A stretch of 64,000 bases of DNA from Chishuiella changwenlii (lineage in GTDB: Bacteria > Bacteroidota > Bacteroidia > Flavobacteriales > Weeksellaceae). Below are positions 1 to 7,516 of the stretch, piece by piece. Where the stretch lies: the NCBI RefSeq assembly GCF_900142565.1, contig NZ_FRBH01000005.1, positions 186,001 to 250,000 of the forward strand, given 5' to 3'. The position numbers were made by a program, and so were the translations under genes. Each line of letters starts with the position of its first letter. Within the stretch, counting starts at the first letter, position 1. The notes under the pieces are model-generated. The model saw nothing but the letters and a program-made list of their open reading frames with translations, made no database searches and was not told the origin of the DNA.

Positions 1-80
1 GTAAGACCTAATTTTTTTCTTCTTTCGAATATTTGAACTGAAATAAAATATACTTCAATCTCAATTTTTACTTTTTTCAT
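1..80 (-). CDS. Truncated small ORF at window edge
   Basis: A reading frame starts with ATG at 80 (MKKVKIEIEV...) and runs off the left edge after 26 codons without a stop. It begins 10 bases after the methyltransferase stop and an AAGGAAA stretch lies directly before the ATG. It would be the next gene of the leftward phage operon. The product is not recognisable from this fragment. Confidence 0.45.
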   Translation of the reverse strand, partial: MKKVKIEIEVYFISVQIFERRKKLGL

Positions 81-90
81 TTTCCTTGAT

Positions 91-1215
91 TTAGTTAGTT
101 AATGATAGTTTTTTAATTATTTCACATAAAACATTCACGACAATTGAATTCCCTGCTTGTTTGTAAGCTTGTGAATCGCTAACTACAGAAAAATCAAAAG
201 TGTCTGGAAAGTCCATTAAACGAAAACATTCACGAGGTGTAAGTTTTCGGATTATATCTTTACTTTTTGCAACTCCTTGATTGCAGCTTGTTGTCAAAGT
301 TTGACCAACACCTACACGTCCACGTCTAGTCTCTGAATTTGGATGCTCAAAGTTTATAGAATCTTCTCCTACTTGTGCTAGTTCATAACCTTTGGATGTT
401 GCAGAATTTACTTTAATATAATTATCATCAGGTCTAGTACCTGCTCTAGTGGTAACTGCCTGACCTATATTATTTAAATCTTTTGTTTTGAATTTAAAAC
501 CATTTCCTTTAGCTCTATGTTTTTCAGTATGCTTAATAAATAAGTTTATTAGTTTTTCACTCAAATAATACTTTTCATCAACATTTTCTTCTAAAACATC
601 TTTGAGTCTTTTTACTAATGTAAATTCTTTAGGAAATGAAAATATATTATCTACATCATCTCGAATACCAATAATAAAAACACGTTCTCTATTTTGTGGA
701 ACTTCAAAACTCTTAGCATTTAAAACCTTATGATAGACATGGTATGGTGCTGAATTTTCATTAGGAAAAATAACCGGATTACCGTTTACTGATTTACCAG
801 ATAGTAAATCAATCCACCTTGCAAAAGTTTTTCCGTTGTCATCGCTCAACAATCCTTTGACATTTTCGAAAATAAAATAGCGAGGATTATTCTTTTTAAT
901 GAACTCATGAGAATTATAAAACAAAATACCTCTTTTATCATCTTCACCTTTTCTTTTACCGGCTAAGCTAAATGCTTGACAAGGTGGAGAAGTCATATAT
1001 ATATCTAAACTGTCTTTTGGTATTTCTCGATCATATACATTTTCAGGATAATATTTTGGCTCTCCATAATTATGAATAAATGTTTTTCTCGCATATTTAT
1101 CCATATCGCAAGCAAATACAGTTTCGTAATCAATACCTAATCTCAATAATGCTTGGTCGAATGCTCCAACTCCAGAAAAGTCAGAACCTACTTTTATCTT
1201 ATCTTCAATCTTCAT
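91..1215 (-). CDS. C5-cytosine DNA methyltransferase (phage orphan)
   Basis: Transfers a methyl group from S-adenosylmethionine to C5 of cytosine in a specific DNA sequence. The motifs are in canonical order: motif I SDFSGVGAFD (11-20) binds SAM, motif IV SPPCQ with catalytic Cys79, motif VI ENV (117-119), motif VIII QNRER (174-178), then a target recognition region, motif IX (LTPRECFRLMDFP) and motif X (QAGNSIVVNVL) near the C terminus. At 374 residues it is full length. No cognate restriction endonuclease is adjacent, so it is most likely an orphan phage methylase that protects phage DNA from host restriction. It is part of the leftward operon. Confidence 0.95.
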   Translation of the reverse strand: MKIEDKIKVGSDFSGVGAFDQALLRLGIDYETVFACDMDKYARKTFIHNYGEPKYYPENVYDREIPKDSLDIYMTSPPCQAFSLAGKRKGEDDKRGILFYNSHEFIKKNNPRYFIFENVKGLLSDDNGKTFARWIDLLSGKSVNGNPVIFPNENSAPYHVYHKVLNAKSFEVPQNRERVFIIGIRDDVDNIFSFPKEFTLVKRLKDVLEENVDEKYYLSEKLINLFIKHTEKHRAKGNGFKFKTKDLNNIGQAVTTRAGTRPDDNYIKVNSATSKGYELAQVGEDSINFEHPNSETRRGRVGVGQTLTTSCNQGVAKSKDIIRKLTPRECFRLMDFPDTFDFSVVSDSQAYKQAGNSIVVNVLCEIIKKLSLTN

Positions 1216-1306
1216 TTACATTTTTTTTAAATGCTACATAGAAGAGAAATAAAATAAAGCTAAAATGAACACTAAGTATTAGTGCTAGTTCTAATATTAT
1301 TCGCAT
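1205..1306 (-). CDS. 33-residue single-span membrane protein
   Basis: A short frame starts with ATG at 1306, directly after the stop of the upstream gene (1308-1796), and ends at 1205, overlapping the start of the methyltransferase by 11 bases. The product is almost entirely one hydrophobic helix (residues 2-25) with a charged tail KKNVNED. The tight packing on both sides favours a real gene. Function unknown; small phage membrane proteins of this size are common. Confidence 0.5.
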   Translation of the reverse strand: MRIILELALILSVHFSFILFLFYVAFKKNVNED

Positions 1307-1307
1307 A

Positions 1308-1796
1308 CTACTCACCATTATCAATTCTTTTTGCTTCATTTAATCTATTTCTTCTTTGATTGATCTTAGCATAATTTCTTACCTCAGCAATTATCTCAGA
1401 AGTAGATTTATTATTCCTATTTACTGTAAAAAGAGGATTGTATTTTGTTCCATTATTTTTAATGTAACCGAGTTTTGAAATTATATTTAAATATGATCTT
1501 GAAAAAGAAAATAAATCTTCAACCTTATAAATTCTTGATTCAGGATTTTCGGTTAAGTATTGAAAAATAAGTTCTAATTTTTCTGGAAGATCTTTATATT
1601 TTATCACAGTTTCAGAACTGTTAGAAATTTTATACTTTTCATTTTCTTCTGTATAAAATTCTTCATAGAATTTCTCGCGTTTTCTTGCGAATTCTTTTGC
1701 TCCAATTTTGGAAGCGTATGCTGATACATTTGGATATCCAGCACGTAAGCACATTTCTTGAATGGCTTTTTCTTTAAAAGTTGCTGTAAAATGCAT
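1308..1796 (-). CDS. Phage protein of unknown function, 162 aa
   Basis: Not recognised. The protein is soluble and charged, begins MHFTATFKEKAIQEM and ends in a basic stretch NQRRNRLNEAKRID. It sits in the leftward operon, two bases downstream of the 272-residue gene and upstream of the small membrane ORF and methyltransferase. The N-terminal part (residues 8-35) looks helical; there is no signal peptide or membrane segment. Confidence 0.75.
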   Translation of the reverse strand: MHFTATFKEKAIQEMCLRAGYPNVSAYASKIGAKEFARKREKFYEEFYTEENEKYKISNSSETVIKYKDLPEKLELIFQYLTENPESRIYKVEDLFSFSRSYLNIISKLGYIKNNGTKYNPLFTVNRNNKSTSEIIAEVRNYAKINQRRNRLNEAKRIDNGE

Positions 1797-1798
1797 TT

Positions 1799-2617
1799 CT
1801 ATTGTTTAATTTTAGTATTATATAACCAATTACAAACTATTACATTATAAACTCTTTGTTTAACTAATACTTCAAATGATGAATTTTGATTTTGAATGAT
1901 TTTTTTAAGTTTTAATCGATCAGATTTATCTTCTAATTTTTTATTATTTTGAAGTTTTAGAAAATTTGATTCTTGTTCAAATAATAAATCATATTGTTTT
2001 TTAGTTGGTTTAAATCGATTTGGAACATCTTTAAGTAAAAGATGACAATCAATATATCTATACTTTTTATTAGCCTTAATTTCGCTTAAAATCGTTTCAA
2101 GAAATTCTTTTTCGATTTTTTCAAGGTCTGGCTTAACTTCAATTTGCCTTTCTGGAGTTCTTGATAGATTATGCTCATTTGCTTTTTTAAACTTCCATTT
2201 GCAGTATTTGCTAAGAATTTCAGAAATTAGTTCAGCATTTATGAATTGATAATGCTCTGATTTTTCTTCAAACATTCCGTATCTATTCAATTTTAAAGCA
2301 AGCTCAATTTCCTCAAGTGAAAGCTTCCAGAATCTTAATCGAATCATTTCAGAAATATCATCCAGAAGTTCACCCTGTGGCATATTCTCGTCTTTTACTC
2401 CTCTCAATGTTGCATCTGCACAAACAAAACTTTCAATTTGATTTAAAACATCGTTTTTCTCACAATCTTTGATTATTGGAAAATCATAAGTTCGTTTCAA
2501 AATTTCCAGAGGACTCCATTTCTCTTTGTTTTCTACGACTTTCAAGGTAGCTTTCTGTTTTTGTAACATTGACTCTCCCGACAATGATATCATCTGATTC
2601 TGATTCCTTGATTCCAT
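1799..2617 (-). CDS. Phage protein of unknown function, 272 aa
   Basis: Not recognised. A charged, mostly helical protein rich in Lys and Glu. If it starts at ATG 2617 it overlaps the 3' end of the DUF4373-type gene by 134 bases. A second in-frame ATG at 2569 is preceded by GGGAGAG and would reduce the overlap to 86 bases; the choice is open. Its place directly after a replication-type gene suggests a role in DNA replication or its loading, but no motif supports a specific function. Confidence 0.7.
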   Translation of the reverse strand: MESRNQNQMISLSGESMLQKQKATLKVVENKEKWSPLEILKRTYDFPIIKDCEKNDVLNQIESFVCADATLRGVKDENMPQGELLDDISEMIRLRFWKLSLEEIELALKLNRYGMFEEKSEHYQFINAELISEILSKYCKWKFKKANEHNLSRTPERQIEVKPDLEKIEKEFLETILSEIKANKKYRYIDCHLLLKDVPNRFKPTKKQYDLLFEQESNFLKLQNNKKLEDKSDRLKLKKIIQNQNSSFEVLVKQRVYNVIVCNWLYNTKIKQ

Positions 2618-3446
2618 TTTTTAAAGTTTTAGAATTTGATTTTTGTTGATTTAAAACCCATTGAGGATTGAAGTTTATCCAACCATTGAAAGCACATGCA
2701 TAGACTGCATCTTTAACCGTGATATTACTCTTCTTGCATTCTATTGTGAACTTTTCAGCAAAATATCTTGTTGTAGCTTTTTTTTCTTCGATTCGTTTCT
2801 TGAACCACTCAGACACGTCAGTATAATCAGCTCCGTTTTCAACAAGGAAATTTTTAACCCCATCAAGTTCTTTTTCTTTTTTTGCGGAACTTTTTTCTTT
2901 TTCTTCTTGGAAGTTTTTAAAGGAAGTTGAATTTGGAGTTTCTTCAAAATTTGAATTTTCGATTTCCTTTTTTTGTTTGTTTTTTTCTAATAATACGTTA
3001 GTATTATTATTTACTTTACTTTCCTTTGTTGGATTTTTAGGCAACGACCGTTCAACGACCGTTGAATTTTGTTGATTTTTTGTTGAATTTGCTCTTTTTT
3101 CAGCAGATTTTAACCCAGCTTCTCTTCGTTGTTTACGTAAATTTTCAAGTGGCTCCATTCTGGATTGAAAACTTTTTGAATAAAAAGATTTATTATCATC
3201 AGTAAATTCAAATAATCCAAAATCTTCAACTATTGATTTCACTAAATCTGAACCAACTCTAAAATCAAATGCAAGAACATTGTAATCTTTGAATATTGTA
3301 TAATCGGAACTTTCAAGCATTTTCTCCAAAATCATAAAGTAAACCGCATATCCTTCTGCTTTATGTTTCATTCGCACAGCAATCATTTTATCATCATTCC
3401 TGGCGCCACCATCGTGACTAAAGTAAAATGTATTTTTACTAGCCAT
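2484..3446 (-). CDS. DUF4373 (Lin1244/Lin1753-like) phage replication protein
   Basis: The N terminus reads YFSHDGGARNDDKMIAVRMK and continues EGYAVYFMILEKML, the pattern of the DUF4373 / Lin1244-Lin1753 N-terminal domain found in phage replication-initiation-type proteins of Firmicutes and Bacteroidota. A low-complexity linker rich in Asn, Lys, Ser and Thr (about residues 115-185) joins it to a C-terminal region ending before residue 320. Poly-A tracts in the linker (2870-2990) could be slippery. The 3' end overlaps the next gene. It is likely a DNA-binding protein of the replication module. Confidence 0.75.
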   Translation of the reverse strand: MASKNTFYFSHDGGARNDDKMIAVRMKHKAEGYAVYFMILEKMLESSDYTIFKDYNVLAFDFRVGSDLVKSIVEDFGLFEFTDDNKSFYSKSFQSRMEPLENLRKQRREAGLKSAEKRANSTKNQQNSTVVERSLPKNPTKESKVNNNTNVLLEKNKQKKEIENSNFEETPNSTSFKNFQEEKEKSSAKKEKELDGVKNFLVENGADYTDVSEWFKKRIEEKKATTRYFAEKFTIECKKSNITVKDAVYACAFNGWINFNPQWVLNQQKSNSKTLKNGIKESESDDIIVGRVNVTKTESYLESRRKQREMESSGNFETNL

Positions 3447-3450
3447 AAAG

Positions 3451-3666
3451 TTAATTTTGACTAATTAGCTCTTTTAATTTCTCAAAAGCTTCATTTTTTA
3501 TTATAAAGCGTTCTCTAGTGTTTACTCCAGTAAATATTCGAGCAAAACAATGTTGCCCATTCTTTGACTGTACAATAATATTAAATTGCATAGGGCTTTC
3601 GTAATGTTCAACTTTAAAACCTTTTGCTTGTATTTGGGTTTTCAACTTTTCTAAATCTTCTACCAT
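3451..3666 (-). CDS. Small phage protein, 71 aa
   Basis: Not recognised. A soluble small protein (MVEDLEKLKTQIQAKGFKV...) with a predicted alpha-beta pattern. It lies four bases upstream of the DUF4373-type gene in the leftward operon, and its start codon overlaps the end of the preceding 32-residue membrane ORF. Confidence 0.7.
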   Translation of the reverse strand: MVEDLEKLKTQIQAKGFKVEHYESPMQFNIIVQSKNGQHCFARIFTGVNTRERFIIKNEAFEKLKELISQN

Positions 3667-3758
3667 TCTAATGTAATTTTGATTGTTTGTGTTAAGAAAA
3701 ACACGATTAATACCGAAGTGATAATCGTGTGAATTGATTTTAAGAGTAATGGTTTCAT
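3660..3758 (-). CDS. 32-residue single-span membrane protein
   Basis: Frame with ATG at 3758 and TAG at 3660, whose end overlaps the next gene start (GAATGGTAG). One hydrophobic helix spans roughly residues 9-28 (HTIITSVLIVFFLTQTI). It fills the only gap between two packed operon genes, which favours a real gene. Function unknown. Confidence 0.5.
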   Translation of the reverse strand: MKPLLLKSIHTIITSVLIVFFLTQTIKITLEW

Positions 3759-3761
3759 ATA

Positions 3762-4784
3762 TTACTGCTCAGAATTAAAATATACCTTATAGAAAAACAT
3801 CTTCTTTTCTTCGTCATAACCTCTTTCAAGATTTTCAGTAGAACAACCTGGAACTTGTAAGTCTAAATTGATTTTTGCACCTGTATCAAGTTTTAATTCT
3901 GACTTTATTTTTTTTGATTCAGAAATTAAAGTGTGATTGCTTATTTCGAAATTAGGGTCTACTTTATGTTCTTGCAGGTAGTTTTGAAAATCGTTTTTAT
4001 AATCTCCAAGAGTTTCATCAATGATTTCTAAATTCATAAATTCATTATCACTTAAATCAACAATGGTATTTTCAATGAATTCAGCTTGCTGTTTTCTATC
4101 AGTTTTATCAAGAACAATATCTTCTGCAAAGTCTTTTACTGCTTCAATAAATTTCTTTGTTTGGAAAGCAGGAGTTGTAACAGAAGTAATTTCTAAGAAG
4201 TTTTTAGTCCAAAATTCTGATTCAACATTTTTATCATCTATCGAATAAACTCTAAAACCATCATCGCGAAAAGTGTCTAAGATTAAAACACCTTTATCTA
4301 GTTTATCAAGTTTGTAACCTTTTAGAACATTGTAGTCAATGGATTTACTTTCATCAAATCGCAAGAATTTTGATTTGTTTTCTAGTTTGTAAATACCAAT
4401 CCCATTGCAAGGAATACCATCAAGCACAACATTATTTAATTGCACAGTAAATACTTCACCACTTTTAATTTGTGGATGTAAACTAATTTCAAATAAATGC
4501 TTTAAGACCTCTTGAGAAAAATCAATAAAGTCGATTTCTTCATCAAACAATTGTTTGCAGAAATTATACATTTTATTGAATTCTAATCTTTCGGTATGAT
4601 GAGAGAATTGTTTTAATTCAAGAGTCTTTTTGAATGGGTTTAACAAAAATGGAACTAATTGTTCTTCTTTTGATTCGTCAAACTCAGTAGTTTGTTCAGC
4701 AAATATATTTGCTTCCTCTCTAACCTTATGCCCTACTTTTTGAAGAGCTAAATATTCTATATAAGCGTTTTTTAAATCTAACAT
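3762..4784 (-). CDS. NdpA/YejK-like nucleoid-associated protein
   Basis: The 340-residue protein resembles the 37-kDa nucleoid-associated family (PF04245), found on bacterial chromosomes and in many Bacteroidota phages. Supporting features are the N-terminal block on an internal helix-strand pattern (LKNAYIEYLALQKVGHKVRE), the central GIGIYKLENKSKFLRFDE strand region and a C-terminal YDEEKKMFFYKVYF segment, in the family's usual length range. Such proteins bind DNA and probably compact or shield phage DNA. It sits between RecT-module genes and the replication-type gene. Confidence 0.7.
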   Translation of the reverse strand: MLDLKNAYIEYLALQKVGHKVREEANIFAEQTTEFDESKEEQLVPFLLNPFKKTLELKQFSHHTERLEFNKMYNFCKQLFDEEIDFIDFSQEVLKHLFEISLHPQIKSGEVFTVQLNNVVLDGIPCNGIGIYKLENKSKFLRFDESKSIDYNVLKGYKLDKLDKGVLILDTFRDDGFRVYSIDDKNVESEFWTKNFLEITSVTTPAFQTKKFIEAVKDFAEDIVLDKTDRKQQAEFIENTIVDLSDNEFMNLEIIDETLGDYKNDFQNYLQEHKVDPNFEISNHTLISESKKIKSELKLDTGAKINLDLQVPGCSTENLERGYDEEKKMFFYKVYFNSEQ

Positions 4785-4789
4785 TGTTT

Positions 4790-5221
4790 TTAAACTATTT
4801 GATTGTTTTTTAATTCTATTTCAATACTATTTAGAAATTCCTTTTCGTCTGGACTAGGTAAATAAATACCAGCTTGACTACTAGAATAATCTCTAAATTT
4901 TTCTATTGCGGTTATCATTTCAGAAATATCTAAAGAAGCAGAACTTCTCCATCTTTGTATTGGTACTATTTCGCCAACTTCTCCCTCGTAGAATAATGAA
5001 GGATTGACTATTTTCTTAAATATCTCTTGTTTTGTTTCTTCAAGAGTATATCCAGTTTCAAGAGAAAAGAAACCTAAGATTAAATGCAAATAACGATTTT
5101 ACTTGTAGGTCCTTTTAGGCTTCTTTTCAATAATTTCTATTGTAGCTTTCTTTTCGAGTAGTTTATTGAATTTATCAATTGCTCTATGCCGTTGTAGAGC
5201 ATTTTCTGTTTGATAAATCAT
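4790..5221 (-). pseudogene. Phage recombination-module protein split by an in-frame ochre codon
   Basis: Two open stretches lie in one frame: 40 codons from ATG 5221 ending ...KKPKRTYK, TAA at 5101-5099, then NRYLHLILGFF... and on to the stop at 4790. In similar Bacteroidota phage proteins, as I remember them, the motif reads as a continuous K-R-T-x-x-Q-N-x-Y-L-H-L-I-x-G, so the TAA replaces a Gln codon (CAA to TAA, one base). The C-terminal part has the family-like ending IERFR-x-YSS-x-x-AGIYLPSPDE (here IEKFRDYSSSQAGIYLPSPDE). A TTG at 5089 could allow re-initiation and a 99-residue product. Most likely a nonsense-mutated gene; alternatives are readthrough or a sequencing error. Confidence 0.6.
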
Positions 5222-5327
5222 AACTATTCAAATTTTCAATTACTCTACTCATAGCTTCTGAGTTTGTGTAGCGAATACTTTGAATATGTAACATCCAAAG
5301 CATAAAATTTAAAGTGTGGTTTTTCAT
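5184..5327 (-). CDS. Small phage protein, 47 aa
   Basis: ATG at 5327 follows the metallo-beta-lactamase gene by three bases and the frame ends at 5184, overlapping the next gene start by 38 bases. The product starts MKNHTLNFMLWMLHIQSIR and is not recognised. It is kept because it fills an otherwise empty gap in a tightly packed operon; the overlap lowers confidence. Confidence 0.4.
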   Translation of the reverse strand: MKNHTLNFMLWMLHIQSIRYTNSEAMSRVIENLNSYDLSNRKCSTTA

Positions 5328-5330
5328 AAT

Positions 5331-6080
5331 CTAAAAAGGATTTTTATTAAAATCTAAAGTTTGATTATTGTTTGCTACATGGACGATTTTCCCAGTTGCT
5401 TCTTCGATTACTTTTTTGAATTTTCGCTCATCAGAATTGCTATCTGATAAGTGAATAAGTACTATTTTCTGTACTTGCGAAAGATCATTAGCTAATAATG
5501 TTTGTTTACAAGTATTTAAGGACATATGCGATTTTAAGATTCGATTCTTCAAAAACTCACTTTGCCAAGAGCTACCTAGTTTTTCTTTGATAATATCTTC
5601 GCAATAATTTGCTTCAATGATGATATTGTTGAGATTCGGAAAAGTATAGTCGATGTATGTTGTATCTGTAACAAATAAAATACGTCCTGTTTCTTCATGC
5701 TCAATTAAAAAACCTAAAGGCTCATTAACATCATGATGAACATTGAAAGGAAGTATTTTAAAGTTTCCTATTTGAAAAGATTTTTTTGCTTGGATGATGT
5801 TAGCATTATGATGTTTAATATCAAAAGCTCTGAACGTTCCTGCGCTTGAATAAACTTTAATTCCATTACTTAAAGCATCTTTAATTCCTTTTCCTTTTTC
5901 ACCCGCATGATCTCCATGTTCATGTGTAATCAAAGTACCTACAACTTTACTTAAATCAAAATCTAAAGATTGTTTTATCTTGGAAAAATGAAGTCCTAAT
6001 TCAATTATTAGGGCTTCATTTTCATTTTCTAGGATATAGCAATTGCCACTACTCCCCGTACCTAGTATTTTGAGTTGCAT
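5331..6080 (-). CDS. Metallo-beta-lactamase-fold hydrolase of phage recombination module
   Basis: The 249-residue protein has the MBL signature: N-terminal LGTGSSGNCYIL, the metal-binding THEHGDH motif (about residues 52-58), an HHD motif near 114-116, a VTDTTY Asp ligand segment (about 136-142) and a C-terminal LIHLSDSN His. It resembles the YycJ/WalJ-like nucleases or phosphodiesterases and the phage MBL proteins encoded beside RecT. It overlaps the RecT stop by one base, so the two are translated together. A role in DNA end processing with RecT is inferred from context. Confidence 0.85.
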   Translation of the reverse strand: MQLKILGTGSSGNCYILENENEALIIELGLHFSKIKQSLDFDLSKVVGTLITHEHGDHAGEKGKGIKDALSNGIKVYSSAGTFRAFDIKHHNANIIQAKKSFQIGNFKILPFNVHHDVNEPLGFLIEHEETGRILFVTDTTYIDYTFPNLNNIIIEANYCEDIIKEKLGSSWQSEFLKNRILKSHMSLNTCKQTLLANDLSQVQKIVLIHLSDSNSDERKFKKVIEEATGKIVHVANNNQTLDFNKNPF

Positions 6081-6943
6081 TAATCTTTAAAAGGAGCCTC
6101 ATCTGGAAAAATTTCTGCTTGTGTTTCTTCAGATCCAGATGAAACATCAACAATATTATTCTCTTCTACAACTTGTGCTTCTTCAAAATCTAGAGGTTGT
6201 GAATTAGCATTTTGTTTTATTTCAGATTTTACATCAGCTTTAACTTTGTTTGATTCATTATCATCATTAAGATATGAATCATCAGAACTACCATTGATAA
6301 TTTTTGTTAACCTGTTAATTACTGATTTAATAGCCATTTGATCTGGGAAATTTTTGTGCGCTGGAGAATTTCCTTTCATTGCTCCTTGTTCCCATGCTTT
6401 TTTGATCTGTGGCATAGTCATGATTTCAACATCAAAAGTTCCATCATTGAATTCTGCAATTGCATAAGCTCCAACTATCTCACCTCCTTCTAAAGATTCT
6501 AATGATTGTGAATGACTAATAATTTCTTTACGCCCACTTTTAGGATTAATTTGAAATTTAAAGTCATCATTTTTATAAATCACTTGACCTTTGATATTTT
6601 TAACACCTCCAAGTCTTTTTGCTAAAGCAATATTTCCAATATAAGAAACTGATAATTTTAATTCATTTCCATACGGAACGAAGTAACATTGGTTTTTAGC
6701 AGGATTTAAGCCTTTTGTAGCCATATTAAATAAGGCTTTTGTGACTGAACCTACCGAACATTTATCTAATGGTTTATTCTTATCTTCACTAAGCATTAAA
6801 TAAGCTTCTTGAAGTGCATTCGCTGCGCTATAATCGGTTGGAAGTTGCAAGCTTCCTAATTCCATTCTTTTATTCACGCTATTTAAAACATCTGTCGCTA
6901 TTGCGTTTGTTATTTTCGCTACTTGTTGTGTATTTTCTGACAT
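6080..6943 (-). CDS. recT: RecT-family single-strand annealing recombinase
   Basis: Promotes annealing of complementary single strands during phage recombination and replication. The core has the RecT family pattern: SVTKALFNMATKGLNPAKNQCYFVPYG followed by LSVSYIGNIALAKRLG and, further on, IVGAYAIAEFNDG and KNFPDQMAIKSVINRL (quoted in parts). The acidic, Asn-rich C-terminal tail (from about residue 215) is typical of a disordered tail. Length 287 is normal. No RecE-type exonuclease is seen; the neighbouring MBL protein, DnaQ-like exonuclease and SMC-like ATPase probably supply the processing function. Confidence 0.92.
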   Translation of the reverse strand: MSENTQQVAKITNAIATDVLNSVNKRMELGSLQLPTDYSAANALQEAYLMLSEDKNKPLDKCSVGSVTKALFNMATKGLNPAKNQCYFVPYGNELKLSVSYIGNIALAKRLGGVKNIKGQVIYKNDDFKFQINPKSGRKEIISHSQSLESLEGGEIVGAYAIAEFNDGTFDVEIMTMPQIKKAWEQGAMKGNSPAHKNFPDQMAIKSVINRLTKIINGSSDDSYLNDDNESNKVKADVKSEIKQNANSQPLDFEEAQVVEENNIVDVSSGSEETQAEIFPDEAPFKD

Positions 6944-6960
6944 TTTATTTTGTTTTTGGG

Positions 6961-7512
6961 TTAATTAATTTTAAACACATTCATTTTATATAATTCATAA
7001 ACTATATCTGCTTCGTAGAATGCATCATCAGCTCCACGGTGTTGTTCTATATAGCCAACATCACCAAAAAAGAATTTATGAGCTTCTTCAACCTTTGGCC
7101 ATTTATAACCTCTAGAAGATGGGATCTTACAAATGTTTGTAGATAACTTCATTGGGCATGGAAGTTTTTTTGGAAATTGAAAACCTCTATGCTCAAGAAA
7201 GCCAAAATCGAAAGAATTATTAAATGCTGTTGCACCTGCAGGATAATCATTAAGTATTTTTTGAATATCTGGAGCAATTACATGTAGAGCTTTAGAATGT
7301 CTTATTAATTCTACTGTAAGAGTTGAGTTTTTAGTTATCCATGAATTCTCAACTTCTTGAAGTGTTATACCTTTTTCGTGACAAACTTCATCATATATGA
7401 TTTTCTTTTCACCGTTTGATAAATCTAACTCTACAATTCCAACCTCTACAATCTTTCCTCCAGATTGTAAAAACCCTGTTGTTTCAATATCTAATATTAA
7501 AATCTTTTCCAT
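6961..7512 (-). CDS. DnaQ-like 3'-5' exonuclease
   Basis: A 183-residue DEDD-superfamily exonuclease. Exo I motif LDIETTG (residues 6-12) carries the Asp-x-Glu metal ligands, exo II is around FNNSFDFGFLEHRG with an Asp, and exo III is EQHRGADDAFYEADIVYEL with His and Asp (DEDDh type). It resembles the epsilon subunit of DNA polymerase III and RNase T. Located between RecT and the SMC-like ATPase, it probably trims DNA ends for recombination or proofreads. Confidence 0.88.
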   Translation of the reverse strand: MEKILILDIETTGFLQSGGKIVEVGIVELDLSNGEKKIIYDEVCHEKGITLQEVENSWITKNSTLTVELIRHSKALHVIAPDIQKILNDYPAGATAFNNSFDFGFLEHRGFQFPKKLPCPMKLSTNICKIPSSRGYKWPKVEEAHKFFFGDVGYIEQHRGADDAFYEADIVYELYKMNVFKIN

Positions 7513-7516
7513 TTAT

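Noticed and set aside
91-1215. Restriction-modification pair around the cytosine methyltransferase
   Set aside because: Neighbouring genes are small phage proteins without nuclease motifs; the methylase appears to be an orphan.
2661-2947. Frames on either strand through the poly-A tract of the DUF4373-type gene
   Set aside because: They are low-complexity shadows (Lys or Phe runs) of the coding linker, without starts or conservation signs.
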